Positions 37,390-50,481 of a stretch of DNA of 64,000 nt are shown here, piece after piece. The stretch covers positions 1,798,001-1,862,000 of the forward strand of contig NC_134662.1 of assembly GCF_030463565.1 (NCBI RefSeq), written 5' to 3'. Made by a program: the position numbers and the translations under genes. The DNA is from Pelecanus crispus. Lineage: Eukaryota; Chordata; Aves; Pelecaniformes; Pelecanidae. Positions within the stretch are counted from its first letter, which is position 1. Every line of letters starts with the position of its first letter. Below the pieces are notes generated by a model. It had not been told where the DNA came from. It was given only the letters and a program-made list of their open reading frames with translations, and made no database searches.

Positions 37390-40300
37390 CTGCAAACAAG
37401 GAGACAGAAAAGCCCTTCCATGTAATTACGCTGCAAAACCACCGCGCTCGCTGGGAGAGAACAGAGCCACTTTGAGCCGCCTTCGCACAAATTCAGCCGA
37501 GGGGGAAAAAAAAAAAAAAGACAAGCCAAAGGACCAGAAGGAAAAAAGAAATGTGTAAATATGGGGGTAGCTATGGGGGAATACATGTGTAATAAGACAA
37601 GGGTCTGTCAAGCTGTGTCTTCTCACTGGATCCCAGCACGGAAGCTCTCTGCAAACCAAGGATGCAAACTAGCAGGTGCCGTCGCAGGGAGCATCGTGGT
37701 CCCACGCTCACCGTGCTGCCCACGAGGGCAGGATGAGGCCCTGCCAAGGGTTTTATCGACCCAGCCTGCTGAAGGCAAAGAGGAGGCGACAGCCAGGCGG
37801 AGGGGCTTGGTAGGCAGCCTGCCCGCAAAGGCACGGGGTGGGAAGCGTCTGCTGGGGCGGCGAGCTCTGCCCGCACAGGGGCGAACGGACTTATTCGGGA
37901 CAAAACTCTTCCCACATCATCTCGGAGGTTTTACGGCAAGGGATTACAGCTCCTGATGTGATCGGTGCTCTGGTGCCTGCGGGGGACGCACCTGACGGGC
38001 ACAGAAAACCCATAAATTTGATGCTATTAACATTTGTAATTTCTTGTACTTGTTCCTTTAGGTGTTGATATTTTTTAACTTTTTCTGTTGCTGCCTCCAC
38101 CAAAGATGTTTCCGTATATTCGTATCTTATTGTAACATCTACTACTATTGCTTTATCTTTTACAAAAATCAAATCTGGTTTATATAATTCATTTTGGGCG
38201 TCCACCCGTCCTCAAAAGGCACATCCGACCCAACGGCCCCACGCTGCCCCTCACCCCCGCGACACCGTCGGGGACCCGGCCAGGGCTCACCCACCAGCAA
38301 AGCCGGGAGCCCCCAGGCTGTCACACTTCTCCACCATGCCTAAACCCACCGCAAGAGATGGGAGAGGCTACGCAGCCGGCAGCCCACCTGACCGTGCCTC
38401 TCCCAGTGCCCCCTGGCCACAAAACCCAGCCCAGGGTGCTGGCACTGATGGTTTCTCTCCCATCCCCAGCGCGGCGCAGCTGAACCCGTTGCGGACGACG
38501 CAACGGAGCTGCAATGCCTCTGCTGGGGGTGGTTTTCTCTTGCATTTTATCAGGGAAAAGTCAAATCCCTCTTTCTAAAAAGAGGAAACTCCTCCCTCGT
38601 GTTTATCCCAGCTGACCTTGGGCACTCTGGGAAGCAGCGCGGAGCCGGCAGGAGCCGGTGCCCAGGGAGCTCGCTGGCTCCCGGGATGGAGCAAGCGTGT
38701 CTTTGCTCCAGGAGCACGCCCGCCAGCATCGCCCCTTTCACCTTGGGAGAAAGTTAAATATATTTACGTGGAATTTAAGAGGGCTGGCAAAGGGCCTTGA
38801 AGTAACAAAAGCTTAGCTTTGACCCATCTTCCGAGGGCAACACGTTGAAATAAAGGAGGATTTCAGGCTTTTGAGAAACTGGAAAGAAAAACCCACTGCT
38901 TTAAAACTCCATCTCCTCCAGAAAGGGGTCGGGGAGGGAAAGAGGAGCTCATGTATTCACAGCTGGTGAAATTCCTGCAATCTGTTCCACCGGTCATATT
39001 ACCTTTGCACTGAAACCGCTACGCGCCATGGAGCGGCGTGGCCAAGAAAAGCAAGCGGCACAGCACCCTGGAGGAGATCCTGGAGGGCCGAGTCCCTGCC
39101 GCCCCGCTCCTCCAGCGGGTACCTCCAGAGAGGCCCTGGGATTTTCATTTCCCAGAGAAAGGGATTTTCTTCCCCTTCCCTCTCCCTGGGGACGCCTCCA
39201 GAGGCGGTTAAGGGTTAAACGAGGGGCAGCCGCAGCTCTGCCCCGGAGAAGGGCATTTTGGGGAGGAAGGTGCTCCCCATCTAGGGCATCTGCCAGCAGA
39301 CAATTTTCCAGCACTTTTCGAAAAGAAAAAAACCAGGTCACCTCCCCCGCCCCCCCCAAACTGGAGCCAGAAGCAACAACTGTTCTGGGGGCCACAGCAA
39401 GCGTGCAGACGGCCCCGCTCGCCTCCCACCGCCCCGCACAAGAGGCGTTTTGTCTCTCCTCCACATCAAACGGGCTCCGTCTCCCGCTCTGCCACCCGAT
39501 CCGGACCCGTGCGCCCGCGCCAGGGCCCCTCCCGGCCCGCGGCACCATTTGCCCACCCCGTTTCTGTTACCTTATATCTCCCCCTCCTCCATGAAACCCC
39601 AGCAAAACCGTAACATTAAAAAGCAAGGCTTGGCATCTGTCCCATTTTTATTTTAGCAGCTTCAGTGGTAAATTAAATCCACTCTGGCACAGACAGCCAG
39701 CACAGCTGTTTCAGCAAAGGAAACATCCTCAGTTCAGAGAAGAGGAAATTATGACAAATTTGTGTAAAATTAAAACATGTAATATGTGTGTGTGTACATG
39801 TATAAAATAAAAAGCTGTCCGGCCAAAAGCTGCTCCCTTCAATAAAATGGTGGGACTGTTTTCCCAGAGCCATGCTTGGGCACTGACGGGGCAGTTGCAG
39901 CAACACATCAAAGCAGAGGTGCTCTCTCCTTCCCAAAAAACTATTTCTGGATGCCGGTGGCAGCAGGCTAGATTATCTCAGGGCTGGTCGACTGCGTTCC
40001 CGGGCTCTGATTTACACCTGTGGTATTCCCGACGGGAAGCGAGCTTTTCCCCACAGCACAGCCGTGCTCCTCCCGCCGGGGTTCACATGGGGTGACCCAA
40101 CAGGGCAGGGCTCTCCCGTGCCGCGTCCCTCCCCGACTGCGGAGACGAGCATCTGCTGCAGGTCCTGCATCGACAGAACCACCGCAAAACCAAACCACCA
40201 CCCAATATCCAGCGAAATGACGCTACAACAGCACAGAAACCATCTCGCGGACTCTCCCTCCCCTCAGCCGGCGAGTGGGGGGACACAGGGATGTGGCTGG

Positions 40301-40823
40301 GGTACGGGGAGATGCTGTTTGGGGCGGGAGAGCGTGCAGCCCCAGGCGGGGTGCTTGGAGGCAAAGGGCGAGCCCCGAGGCAGGCAGCCGGAGGGAGAAG
40401 GTGCCTCCCGGCGCGGTCCTCTGCCCGCAGCCACCCTGCCACAAGGAAAGGTGTTGCGTGGATCCGACTCACTGAACCTCCCACCAAGGGCAGTGTTGGC
40501 TAGGTCATATCTGATTAAACACAAATCAGCTAGAAACAGGATTAGCAATAACAAAGTAAGTGAGTCTGAAGAGGTTTTGAAAAGAACCGAGAAGCTGCTA
40601 CAACCCCATTTTCTGAACTCTGACAGCTCTTCTGAGCCAGCAACACGCGCCCGCATAAACCCCCGACACTCAACAGACGTTTCTGAGCAGAGCGGAGGCT
40701 TTCCAGGACCTCGTGCAGAGAGGCGAGATGCAAACCGCCAGGTTCCTTTTCATTCCCAGGCTCTCACTCCTAGCAGCTTAGCCAGTAAATGAAGCAAAAA
40801 ATCTCAAGGCATTTTATCATTAC
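37390..40823 (-). other. TCF3: TCF3 intron between exons 6 and 7
   Basis: 3.4 kb. Its one notable insert is the AT-rich retrotransposon fragment at 37990-38205. An AT-rich unique patch with a (TG)n run lies at 39730-39800. Confidence 0.7.
37990..38205 (-). mobile_element. Fossil fragment of an R2-like LINE (endonuclease domain)
   Basis: An AT-rich, stop-free run of about 65 codons reading QNELYKPDLIFVKDKAIVVD, VTIRYEYTETSLVEAATEKV and KKYQHLKEQVQEITN, then SIKFMGF, after which similarity is lost. KPD followed about a dozen residues later by VDV, and the later EKVKKYQ-LKEQ and IKFMGFP-type motifs, are what I know from the restriction-like endonuclease at the C-terminus of R2/NeSL-type non-LTR retrotransposons. 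The base composition contrasts sharply with the GC-rich intron. No splice sites frame it, so it is an insert and not an exon. The clade assignment is from memory of the family. Confidence 0.65.
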
Positions 40824-40891
40824 CTGGTTTAGTCCTGGCATCCCTGTGTCTCTTCCAAACGTGGAGTATGAGGCTCTTTCACTGCTCTTCC
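40824..40891 (-). CDS. TCF3: TCF3 exon 6
   Basis: Starts with GG to complete the Gly codon, then KSSERASYSTFGRDTGMPGL and NQ, ending at a phase-0 boundary with donor GTAATG. This is the conserved ERG-Y-SFGRD segment of E-proteins. The intron before it is the longest fully contained one (8.3 kb). Confidence 0.92.
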
Positions 40892-43800
40892 CTACAGCGG
40901 AGAAAAGACAAGACAAGGTTTTGTGCAAGAGGGAAGGGGAGGTTTTGCGTGCACCCCTGCGCACCCGCCCTCCCAGGGCATCCCGCCGAGGTGCGAAGCC
41001 TGCTCTCCTAACGCAGCTTCCTGCGCCGTCTGCAGAGCTGCCTGCCTCCCGTAATAGCTTGTTGCTAAAACAGGAGCTCTTTTAAGTTCACGGACAGCAG
41101 GGCTCGGCCGGTCCATAAACAGCAAAACCCCAAAACTGCAGCGATGCAGGGAAGTGCTTGTGGCCATGGAAACTGGCAGTGTCAGACCAGAGCAAAAAAA
41201 CCCCTCCAGACATACTCAAAAAAGCCAGCCGAATTTGGCAGAGGCAGTGACAGAGCAAACCGAAAGCCAGGCATGAGTGACCAGACTCTGTGGGCGCTTT
41301 CCATACGATAGGAAATACAATTCCAGCGCACGCTGAGCGGCAGCGTGCGGAGCTGAGCTCCTGCTCCTTATGGCACAGGGATTACCTTCTTCCCCTTTCC
41401 TGGTGGAGATTCAACTTTCCAAAAACCCATCCAGATCTAAAGAGCAGCCATTCAATAGCAAAGCCCTTCCTTCCTTTCCGAGCCCCCTACGTTATGTCCC
41501 ACCGGCCGGGCTCCTCCCGGACTGCGGGGCTCCTCGCAGCCGGAGCATCGCTGTCGACCGGGACGCTGCGCGGGAGCGGCCCCGCGCGAGCCAAGCCCAC
41601 GTGCCCCAGCGCTGCCGAGTGAACTTTAGCACCCAGCGACGGCTTTTATCAAACGTGCTCAACCTCACCCTGCCCACACGCTGCTGAAAATAGTGTTTTC
41701 AAGGCGGTGGGGAACTCGACACACACGGTGAAATGTTTCCATTCTGAAATGTCCTTGCCATCTCTTCCCTTGCGGTCACCACCCCGGAGCACAGCGTGGC
41801 CCCCGGCAAGCAGCACCCATGGGTGCCAGGGCAGCGTCGCAGCCCCAGGGAAGGACACCAGGCCAGGGAGAAAGGGAATAGCTCTGCACTGTGCCTGGGG
41901 CAGCCAGCAGCACAACAGTCTCCTTCGGGGTTTCCCCCCCGACCCAAAGCAAAATTAGACATTTTCCCAGTGGGGAACAGGCACTTTTTCATTTAAAAAA
42001 AAAAAAAAAAAAAAAAAACCGGACTGAAAATATATGAGGAATTCTTCCCTGCTGTTAATTACAGCCTATTAATGGTGCCACCAGGGAAAAGGGGGAGGGA
42101 AGAGGGAAACAGGAGATGATGATCAAAAAGGCTTTGAACCCAGGGCAGGACGGCCCCGCTCCGGCAGCTGCCCCACGCCGGCGCAGGGGACTCTGCCCGC
42201 GACGGGGCCGGGAGGCGTCGGGCTCTGCCAGCCCCCACCCCCGCCCAGCAAAAGCCCTTCCCCGAAAAGGGCCGACTGCATCCTGCCTCCGGTCTGGCTC
42301 AGTAAGCAAAATTGGGAGGGGGAGGATTTTGCCAATCTGCTTAACCTAAAGCCGTCACCGAAGCCTGCTAAGATGCAGGTTAATGCACTGGGGCGACGTT
42401 TGGGCTGGCGGGCAGCTCCACACGCGGCTAAGAGGTTTTGGGGAGCAGATGAAGAGGGAGGGGGAGCAAATTTCCCCAAAGCAGCCCCCCTGAAGCACAG
42501 GGCACAGAGATGGGGAGAGAGAAGAGGCTGCCTGGTTTTGCGTGGGGGCCTTGAACTCAACCCCAAATTTCCCCACTACAACCCCCAAACCCGAGACCCC
42601 CCCCGTTCCGGGGGTCACAGCGCGACACGCCAGCATCCCACCACCCCTCGCCTCCAGCGACAGCCGGACACACCGGGCGCCGCTGCCGTTTCGTTTCAGA
42701 GGCTTAAACGTTAAGTAAACAAAGGTCAAAATGTCAGAGGACAGATCTCCTAAATGACCTAATTTTTAAAAGAGCTTAGCAGCTCTATTTGCCGCAGCGC
42801 CGGCAACGTTACACAAATAACTCAGCGGGTTGCGGCACCGGGCAGATCACGATCACTCCTAAACCAGAGGAAAACCGGGGTAACGCCACGCTAGTTTATC
42901 TGGCCAGCAACAGCCAGGCCTCCCGTCTGATAACGTACCGCTGCCTCCGCACGCGGCTCGAGCGGCGAAACGCCGAGCCCAACGCCTCTGCCGTCGCCAG
43001 ATAACCTCGGAGGCTGAAGCACAGGGCTCCCGGCACGCGCGCCGGAGACCAAGGGCTGCGACCCCGTGCCAGCTCCGCACCGCACCGCTCCCAAGCCCGC
43101 TGCCTCCACCTGATGGTCTTTCCTGCCTCGGTTCACATGGGCCAGCAAGCGCGCCTGGCACCAGCGATGTGCTGCACGCCTGGATCAGCGGGCGTCTCGC
43201 GGGATGGGGGACATGGGGCAAGGGAGGGCAGCCGCCAGCCAGCCCAGCCCCTGCGCCCTCCGTCCTCACAGAAAAAGGGGATAAAGCAGCAAAAGTCTCA
43301 GCAGTAGAAATTATGCATTTAATTGCCTAGGAAAACAAGGCAGAAGGAAGAACGGTAAACTTTTCTGGACCGGAATGTATCTAGCCTATTGAAATAAAAA
43401 AAGTCCACGAGTTGGGCAAGAAAAAGCTGAACTTGCCAGCTGTTTCTGCTGCCAGGGAGATGCCAGCTGGCACACACGGCAAACCCGGCTGTGCCGGGAC
43501 TCGCCCAAGTCGCCCCTACGCAGCCACAGCCCAGGGCACCGACCAGAAAAGGTGGTGAAACCCCAGGACCACAGCAAGGACCGGGATGGAGCCAGGTCTT
43601 GGCAGAAAACGCCAGGAATCTCCCCAAACGCCATCTCACTCCTGACCAAATTACTGAAATCCTGCAGATGGGTGTTAAGGGATCTCGGGGGGGGAAAAAA
43701 AAAAACCCAGATCAGAAGATACTGGGAACAAATCCCTCGAATAGGAAAGGGGTTTCCCTTGGAAATCCTATCTGTTGGATTTACCTCTGCAAATTTTAGC

Positions 43801-46800
43801 ACGCAAAGATGACGCAGGGCGGAGGGCACCTTGAGCGAGGTGCATCCAGAAACTGGCTGGGAGCATTTGGTGTTTCCAGCTCTTCACGGCACGGCTTCGC
43901 TGCCAGTCCTGGCATCCCCCTCCTGCCTTTTCCACCCCCGGCAGCTCTCTCCCCTGCCCCTCGCCTGCCCACGCTGCCTCCAACCCTGCTTAATAAGCGA
44001 TTTCCCAAATTCTCTCCTCTCCCCAGCGTGTTCTCTCTTGCAGGATCCGGCTGTGCCGGGCTCAGACGAAGCCTCCTCAGGGCTTGCCTTCACCCAGGGC
44101 TCTTGCAGAGAAACCCCCACGCACCGTTTGCTCTCTCTCCTGCCAAAGGCAGATCTGCTCCCAGGCTCAGAGACAAGGTAGCAGAATAAAAGCTCTTTCC
44201 CAAGGTTGCCGCCAGCTCTGGCAGCAGCAGGGTTCGGCCTCGGCGCCCAGGACCACAGCAGCATCTCACCTCAACCCGAGCAAACCACGCTTTTAAGTAA
44301 ACTTGTGGTTTTGCCATTTCTCTCCCCAAGACGAGCCCCACTCACAGATGTGTACAAATAAGCCAAGAAAAGGCGATTCAATGCCGCCTATGGCTTTTGC
44401 CAGCGCTCGCCGGGAGGAAGGCAGATGCTTCGCCGAGGCGCAGTGCCCGCACTCCTGCCAGCCCACGGGGAGTTCACAGCGGTGCCCCCGCATCACCCCG
44501 TCCCCGCCGTCCGAAACAGCCCCGGCGCAGCCCCCAGCACCCACCGCCCCGGCCACCGCACAGCCACCCCCCGTGCCTCTCCCCGCAGCCCCGCGCCGGT
44601 AATTCCATTAGAGTTACAGCCTGGGGAAAAAGGGGAGGAAAAGCACAGGCAGGGATTAAAAATGGGAATGAAAAAAAAAGTTAAAAAAACCCCAGGAACA
44701 GCGACAAACCCTGTCTGTGGGCAGATTAAAACCATTGTCCAGGAAGAACCCAATCCACAACAGCTCACAATACACACAAGATTAGAAACACTCCTCTGAA
44801 AAGAAGCTAATTACTAGAAATAATTACTAGAAAGAAATCTGTTATGGCTTATCAGTTTCCCCGCTGTTTAAGCAATCCCCCCCGCCTGCCCCCGCTGAAG
44901 ACGAATGGTAAAAGAGTGGCAGATTTTGAGGACCGGCGATTTAAAACAAACAGAAAAGCCCTCCTCGCCCTCTGGGACGAGCCCGTTCCTCACCGCGCTG
45001 CGTCCTGGCAGCATCCTGGGCAGCCAGGGATGGTCCCCGCCACCTCTCCCCCCTCGAGCCTGGGGTGCTCGGACCTTGCCAGGATGTCACCCATCCTCCG
45101 GGGAGCAGCACAAGGGCTCAAAGCTTGACAACTCGGAGCAAGGAGCGATGGAGCTCACGGGCATTGCTACTGCACCCTGCTCATGGGGTTCACCGGCCCC
45201 CGCCTGGCAGCCTCCCGTGATTTTTATTCAGAGCACTGATGGTATTTCCATTCAGGGACTGACTTTCTTTTTTTTTATTTAATTTAGGTTATCCCATCCA
45301 GCGCAACACAGGCCAGAGCTCCCTGCCCAGTTAGCGTTGCGGGCAGCTCTGGTTTTCCCCATCACCTTGTCGAGCTGAAGCTGTGGGAGAGAGGGCACCT
45401 GGGCTTTGGGAAGCATCCAACCGAAGATTGCCCTCACACCGTCTACTTCAAAACGTGCACGAGCGGCATCACCCGCAGCTCTCGGGGAGCCCTGAGGGCA
45501 GGGGAAGGCCAGCGCTGGGAGCAGCACCCGCAGGTCCCGCTGTCAGTGCAGCCCAAGGTGCCTCCCAAAGCCAAGCTCCCACCGCGCCAGATGCTGTACG
45601 TTCACGTAAAGAACACCCATAAGCCCCAAATATCACATCTGTGTGCCCCAGCTGAATAGAAATCAGTACTTTTCCTTTCAAAGCACGCTACGTGAATTCA
45701 AACCGGTTTTGGACTAGGCGTGCGCCCTGCGATCTGCAGGGCCGTCGTCCTGAGAGCGGGTGGAACCGGGGCTGCCCGCCGACGAGCGGGCAGGCAACCG
45801 TGCCTCCAGCCACCAGTGCCAGTGCCTCCCGCCGCCGGGACTCCCGCCCGCTCGCAGGAAACAACAGGCACGCTGTCCTTCTGGGATTAAACGTGTCCGG
45901 CACTTTGCACCAGAGCCGTGTGCTCCCCAGCCTGGGCTGCTCAAGCACCTTCCTCCTGCCCAGGAGCTGAGCAGCCCCCTCCACGCTGCGCCGGGGGGGC
46001 GAGGGCACAGGCTGGGCCGATGGCGCAAGGGACCTGCCTGGACAGGCAGGCAGGAACAAGGGGCAGGGATTCAGCCTCGCAGGGGGTTCGGGGATGTGCT
46101 GGCAGCGCCCTGCTCCCCCCAGACTCACACCCGCTTTCTGTCCCTCCTGGGCCATGCAAATCCCTCCGGCTCTCCTCGTGGAGTTTGCTGCCCTAGCACT
46201 GCTCTCGATTTTCCCCCTCCCTAACTAAATAAACCTGAAATCAACGCTCTGCGCTGCTTCCGCGCACAATCACCGCTGCTCGCAAGCCAGACCCGCCTGT
46301 AGCCAGAGCTTCCCTGGCCAGCCCTGCAAAGCCAGCTCCCGGCGCAGGGACTCGCCGGGAAGAAATTGGGATGAACAAGCTTGCACGTTCCACTGCTCCT
46401 CTATCCAAACGGCCACTACACCCTGCAGTTCCCAAATCTCTCTCCTTGCACCCCTGCTCATGTCAGATCAGTTCGTGAGTGGCGAAACGGCTCATGTGGG
46501 AAGGGGAGCCCCTGCTCCTCCTCCCGCACACCATGGCCCCAAAACACCGTCGGCCTTCAGGGGCAGGTGAAGTCTCCACCCTCGAAAGGACGCGACCACT
46601 GCTTCAAAGCTCGGGCGGGCAGGAGCTCCCCAGCCCACCAAAGGATGGTGAGAGTGGAGCTGCCTTTTGATGTGCCGGATGCATGTGCAAAATAGAGGCA
46701 AAAAAGAAAAAAAAAAAAAATCAGAGTTTAGCTCCATTTCTCCAACAAGTGCTGCCTGGCCAGCAGTGTCCCTTCGCTGCAGGAAGGGTGCTCACTGTCC

Positions 46801-49230
46801 CTAATGCACGTTGTTGGAGGATGGCCGGCTGAAGGCTGCCTCTGGGACACTGCACTGGCTCAAGAAACACAAGAGCCGGAGGACATGGGTGCCCGGAGGC
46901 AGCCAGCACCGCCCCAACCGAGCGGCAGCCGGCAGAGACCAGCGCTCAGAGACCACGCCGACGGGGGATGCCAACGTGCACGTTTTCTTTGTGGGGCCCT
47001 TTCAGCTCAGCCTCCCTCTCTAGTTGGCCAAGTCCATCATTTCCAACACAGATCGTGTTCTTCCTGAAATATTTCTTCCAGCAGTTTCTGATCCTCCTTG
47101 AAGAAACAGAGGTCAACTGGGAAAGAGATACGAATTCTGACTTTGCAGAAGGGCTTAGACAATAGTCTCACGCACCTCTTGTCCACCCAGTACCACTGGA
47201 CATGTCCATCCTAATCTGCTCCTTCCATCTCCTCACATTTTAAAATCCATCGGTTCCACTCAATCGCCCCACGAGCACAAGCTTGCCCGGCCCGCTGCCC
47301 CCGGGGCGGATCTTGCTGGAAACCAGGGACTGGCAGCTGAAGCGACACATCTCCAAAACTCACCTTTCTCTCCCACTTTGCCACTGCTTTTACGCTATCA
47401 TATGCGAAAGCATTTTCTTTTTCTGCTCTCCTTTCTCTCCCCTTCCACTTATCACTTTGCCACTTGAAAAGTTTTCAGAAGCAGCTTGGTAAAGAGGAAG
47501 AGAAAATCCCACCCATGGTCTTCCTCCGGTCCATCCTTCTCAGCACAACAAGCACAGAGGCGAAGCAAAAGTTATTTATGTATTTTGGAACCTGCTCCAG
47601 GAATTGGTATTTTCTACTTTAACCACATTCAATTTTAGGAACAAAAGCAACTTTGAAATGCGAGGAGCCCCCTGCCCCTCCTGGCTGCTCTTTCCCGGCC
47701 TCCCCAGCTCCCGTTTCGGCAGTGGAGCTCCCGGTGCTGCAGCCAACCACCCCGGCCAGCAGCCCAGACCCTGCGCCAGCGCCGGGAGCTGCAGCCCCGG
47801 CAGGCGCTCGAGCCTCGGGCACGGTGCGTGGCCGCCGGCCTGCCGGCCGCGAGGCCGCAGCTCGCCCTCCACCGCGGAGGCAGCCGGTGGAAATCACCTG
47901 CCGGGGCAGCAGAGGCTCCGGCTCCGCGCGCTGGGGACCAGTTGGGCTCGCAGCCTTGCTGGGGAGTGCCGCGGCACTTGCCAAAGACTGGGAGCCCTGG
48001 CTTTGAGAGGAAGCCAAACGCGTCTTCCCTGCACACATCAAAGGGGAAACCTCCGTGTTCCTCCCCGGGCAGCTCCTTCTCAGCTGGAAACTCTCAAGGC
48101 TGCCTCAGCCCCAGGCGTGGGACGGGTCGGGATGGGTCCCCCCCACGCACACCCCCAAGAAACCCTGCTGAACTGCATCGAGGCTCCGCCGCCTTATTAA
48201 GAACCATCTCTTCTGCTTTGCTTACATCCTTCTGGGGCAGAAAATGAGAAGGAATAACCGCCCTTGCAGAGGGACGCGGGGGGAGCTGCTCAGAAGCGCC
48301 CTTCCACGCTTGCGCAGGACCCCGAGGGGCAATTAAACATCGTCGTGTCCCCCCCGACAGCAAGAGGAGCGAAAGGGGGGAGCAGAGCTGAGAGCCAGCC
48401 CCTCGCCCCAGACGTGAGCCCGGAGGAGCAAACGCGTGCCTGCTCGCTTCCCAGCACGACCCCGCTCCCCTCTTCCCCTTTCCGACCAGCTCCACAGGAG
48501 GAACCTCCTATCGTGGTGGGGATTTTCTGCTTCAAACGCAATTCCTTCTTCTAACCCCACCCTTCAAACCACGAGCAAACACCGCTAGCTGCAGGGCCCT
48601 GCCCCGACACCGCTCCTTCCACACTCACTGGAGGGTTTTAACCACCACTGCGTGGGCAAAGGTGGGGAGAACTAACCCCAATTCCCGACCTAATGCCATT
48701 AGAGCTCTCTAAGCCCTTCAGGATGGGTATTTGCTGCTCTTAATCTCTCCTCCCACCCGTGAGCTGGGAGAGTTAACTGGGTAAATTGTCGCAAGCATCC
48801 GGTCACACACGATCACCGTCTCTGGCAGAGCAGGCGGGCCCTGTTGCCAGACCTCAACGATGAGCTGGGTCTCTTCTCCCCCTCTCTCCCGGTGCTTTTC
48901 CACCCTTGATTACCAGCTCCCAAGAGCAAACTCAGCCCAGCCTGTGCCAGCACGGTGGGCATCAATCTCCGCTATTGCCTCTGGGTGCTACTGTGAAGCA
49001 GGGAAAAATAATCATGCACATAAAATACGGCAACCGCCATGCACGTCAGGCACTGATGAGACCCTCTGGACAGCAGCTCCTTGAACAACAGCTTCCAGAA
49101 CACCTTCTGGAGCAGGTCTGACATGGGGGACAGCAACGCCAGCGCAAAAGCTCCCACCGCCACGTGCCATTCTGCGTCAGGATTCCCCTGCTTTGACCGC
49201 ACACCCGCCAGGCAGCCGGAAGGCACTTAC
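40892..49230 (-). other. TCF3: TCF3 intron between exons 5 and 6
   Basis: 8.3 kb. Contains an A24 tract (41995-42018), AT-rich patches at 42030-42080, 44760-44850 and 47380-47640, and CpG-dense patches near 42780-43130 and 47730-47960. No coding sequence recognised on either strand. Confidence 0.65.
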
Positions 49231-49324
49231 CCACTAGTCCAGCTCCCAGGAATGGCGATGAAGATATGCTGTTGTGAGACGGCAGGTCCCTGTGCTCGCT
49301 GTAGTGGGGGCCTTCGCCATAGCT
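49231..49324 (-). CDS. TCF3: TCF3 exon 5 (tandem NAGNAG acceptor)
   Basis: Reads SYGEGPHYSEHRDLPSHNSI and then SSSPFLGAGLV plus the first G of a Gly codon; donor GTAAGT at 49230. The acceptor is CTTCAGCAG, so splicing can begin at 49324 or at 49327, the latter adding one Gln in frame. The segment matches the GTHF-E-HSSLSSS-FLGPGLG region of mammalian TCF3. Confidence 0.9.
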
Positions 49325-50407
49325 CTGCTGAAGCAACACGGAAGAGTTACCGCCTGGGCACGTGGGGATGCCGAGCCGAACACCAGAACGCGAGGCTGTT
49401 GGAGCTCGGTCTCTCCCATAGCAGGAAGGGTCAAAGTCAAAGGCTCCTTGTAAAAAGGGCACAGAAATGATCTCATCCTCAGAGCAAGGGAGAGCAGGGC
49501 AGTGCAGCCAGGAGGCTGTGGCGCTGGGAGGGGATACGGCACCAACGCAGGGACATACGGGGGGCTGCCCCGCGCTGGCAGCTCCCAGGCATCTTCTGCC
49601 TTCACCCAGCAGCTCGGCACCCACCCGGTGAGAGCCAGGCAGCCCCCTCCCCAAGCCAGCGGGGAGAAGAGGAGAGGAGAAGGCCTATAAAAATGAGAAA
49701 TGACACCACAGCGCCTGATCCGCCACTGACCTAGGGGAAGGGAAAGGTGCCATTGCACAAACGAATCGCACAAACCCATTAAAATGAGCATCTGTCAAAA
49801 TAACACCACTTCCATTAAGTTAATGTCTTTTCTCTCTTCCCCTCCTCCGGCCCCGGTTACACGCTGTCGCAGCCTCAACTCCTTCGCTGCAAAACCCTTC
49901 CCGTGCTCCCCATGCCTGCCAAGGGCGCCTCGGCTGCCCGATGCGGTAGATTCCCCCCAAACAAGCCCTGGTGGGCCCCTCGGGCTCCCAAAGCCGTGCA
50001 CGTGGTTGCCCAGCGAGCTCTGCCGAAGGCGCAGCCCGTCAGGCGAGACCCCTCAACCTGCGAACCCGCTGGGGTACCCCTCGCCCCCAGGAGCCGCCCC
50101 CGCCCCACGCCAAAGCCCAGCGCAGGGAGGGCAGAGGCCTCAGCAGCCACGGGGTGCGGGCCCAGGGGGTTTTTGGAGGAGAAGCTTTCTCCAGGGGGAC
50201 CTCAAGGCAGCAGAGCCTGGGGAGATGGGGATGGGGCCCTCTCCCCGCTGTCACCCCCGCAGGGTTAACGGGACCGATGTCCAAAACGGGGCAAGAAAAG
50301 CTGTTCCGGGCTTAGACCCAACCTGGGCGCAAACACGGGCGCTGAGAAGCCATGGCACAGCCCCTGTTTATTTTGGTTGGAGCTCGGTGTTTGCGCTTCG
50401 TCCTTAC
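49325..50407 (-). other. TCF3: TCF3 intron between exons 4 and 5
   Basis: 1.08 kb of GC-rich DNA, nothing recognised. Confidence 0.7.
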
Positions 50408-50481
50408 CCTTCCTTGGTCAAATGTGGAGCTGTTTTGATCTCCCGTTCCCCAGGAACCTGATCCCGGTCTTTCATCCAAAC
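50408..50481 (-). CDS. TCF3: TCF3 exon 4
   Basis: Starts with GT, completing a Gly codon begun in exon 3, then reads LDERPGSGSWGTGDQNSSTF and DQGR before a GTAAGG donor at 50407. This is the Ser/Gly-rich segment that follows activation domain 1 in E-proteins (the ERPSSGSWG-type motif). It is the first exon I can recognise; the preceding intron runs at least to the window end. Confidence 0.9.
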
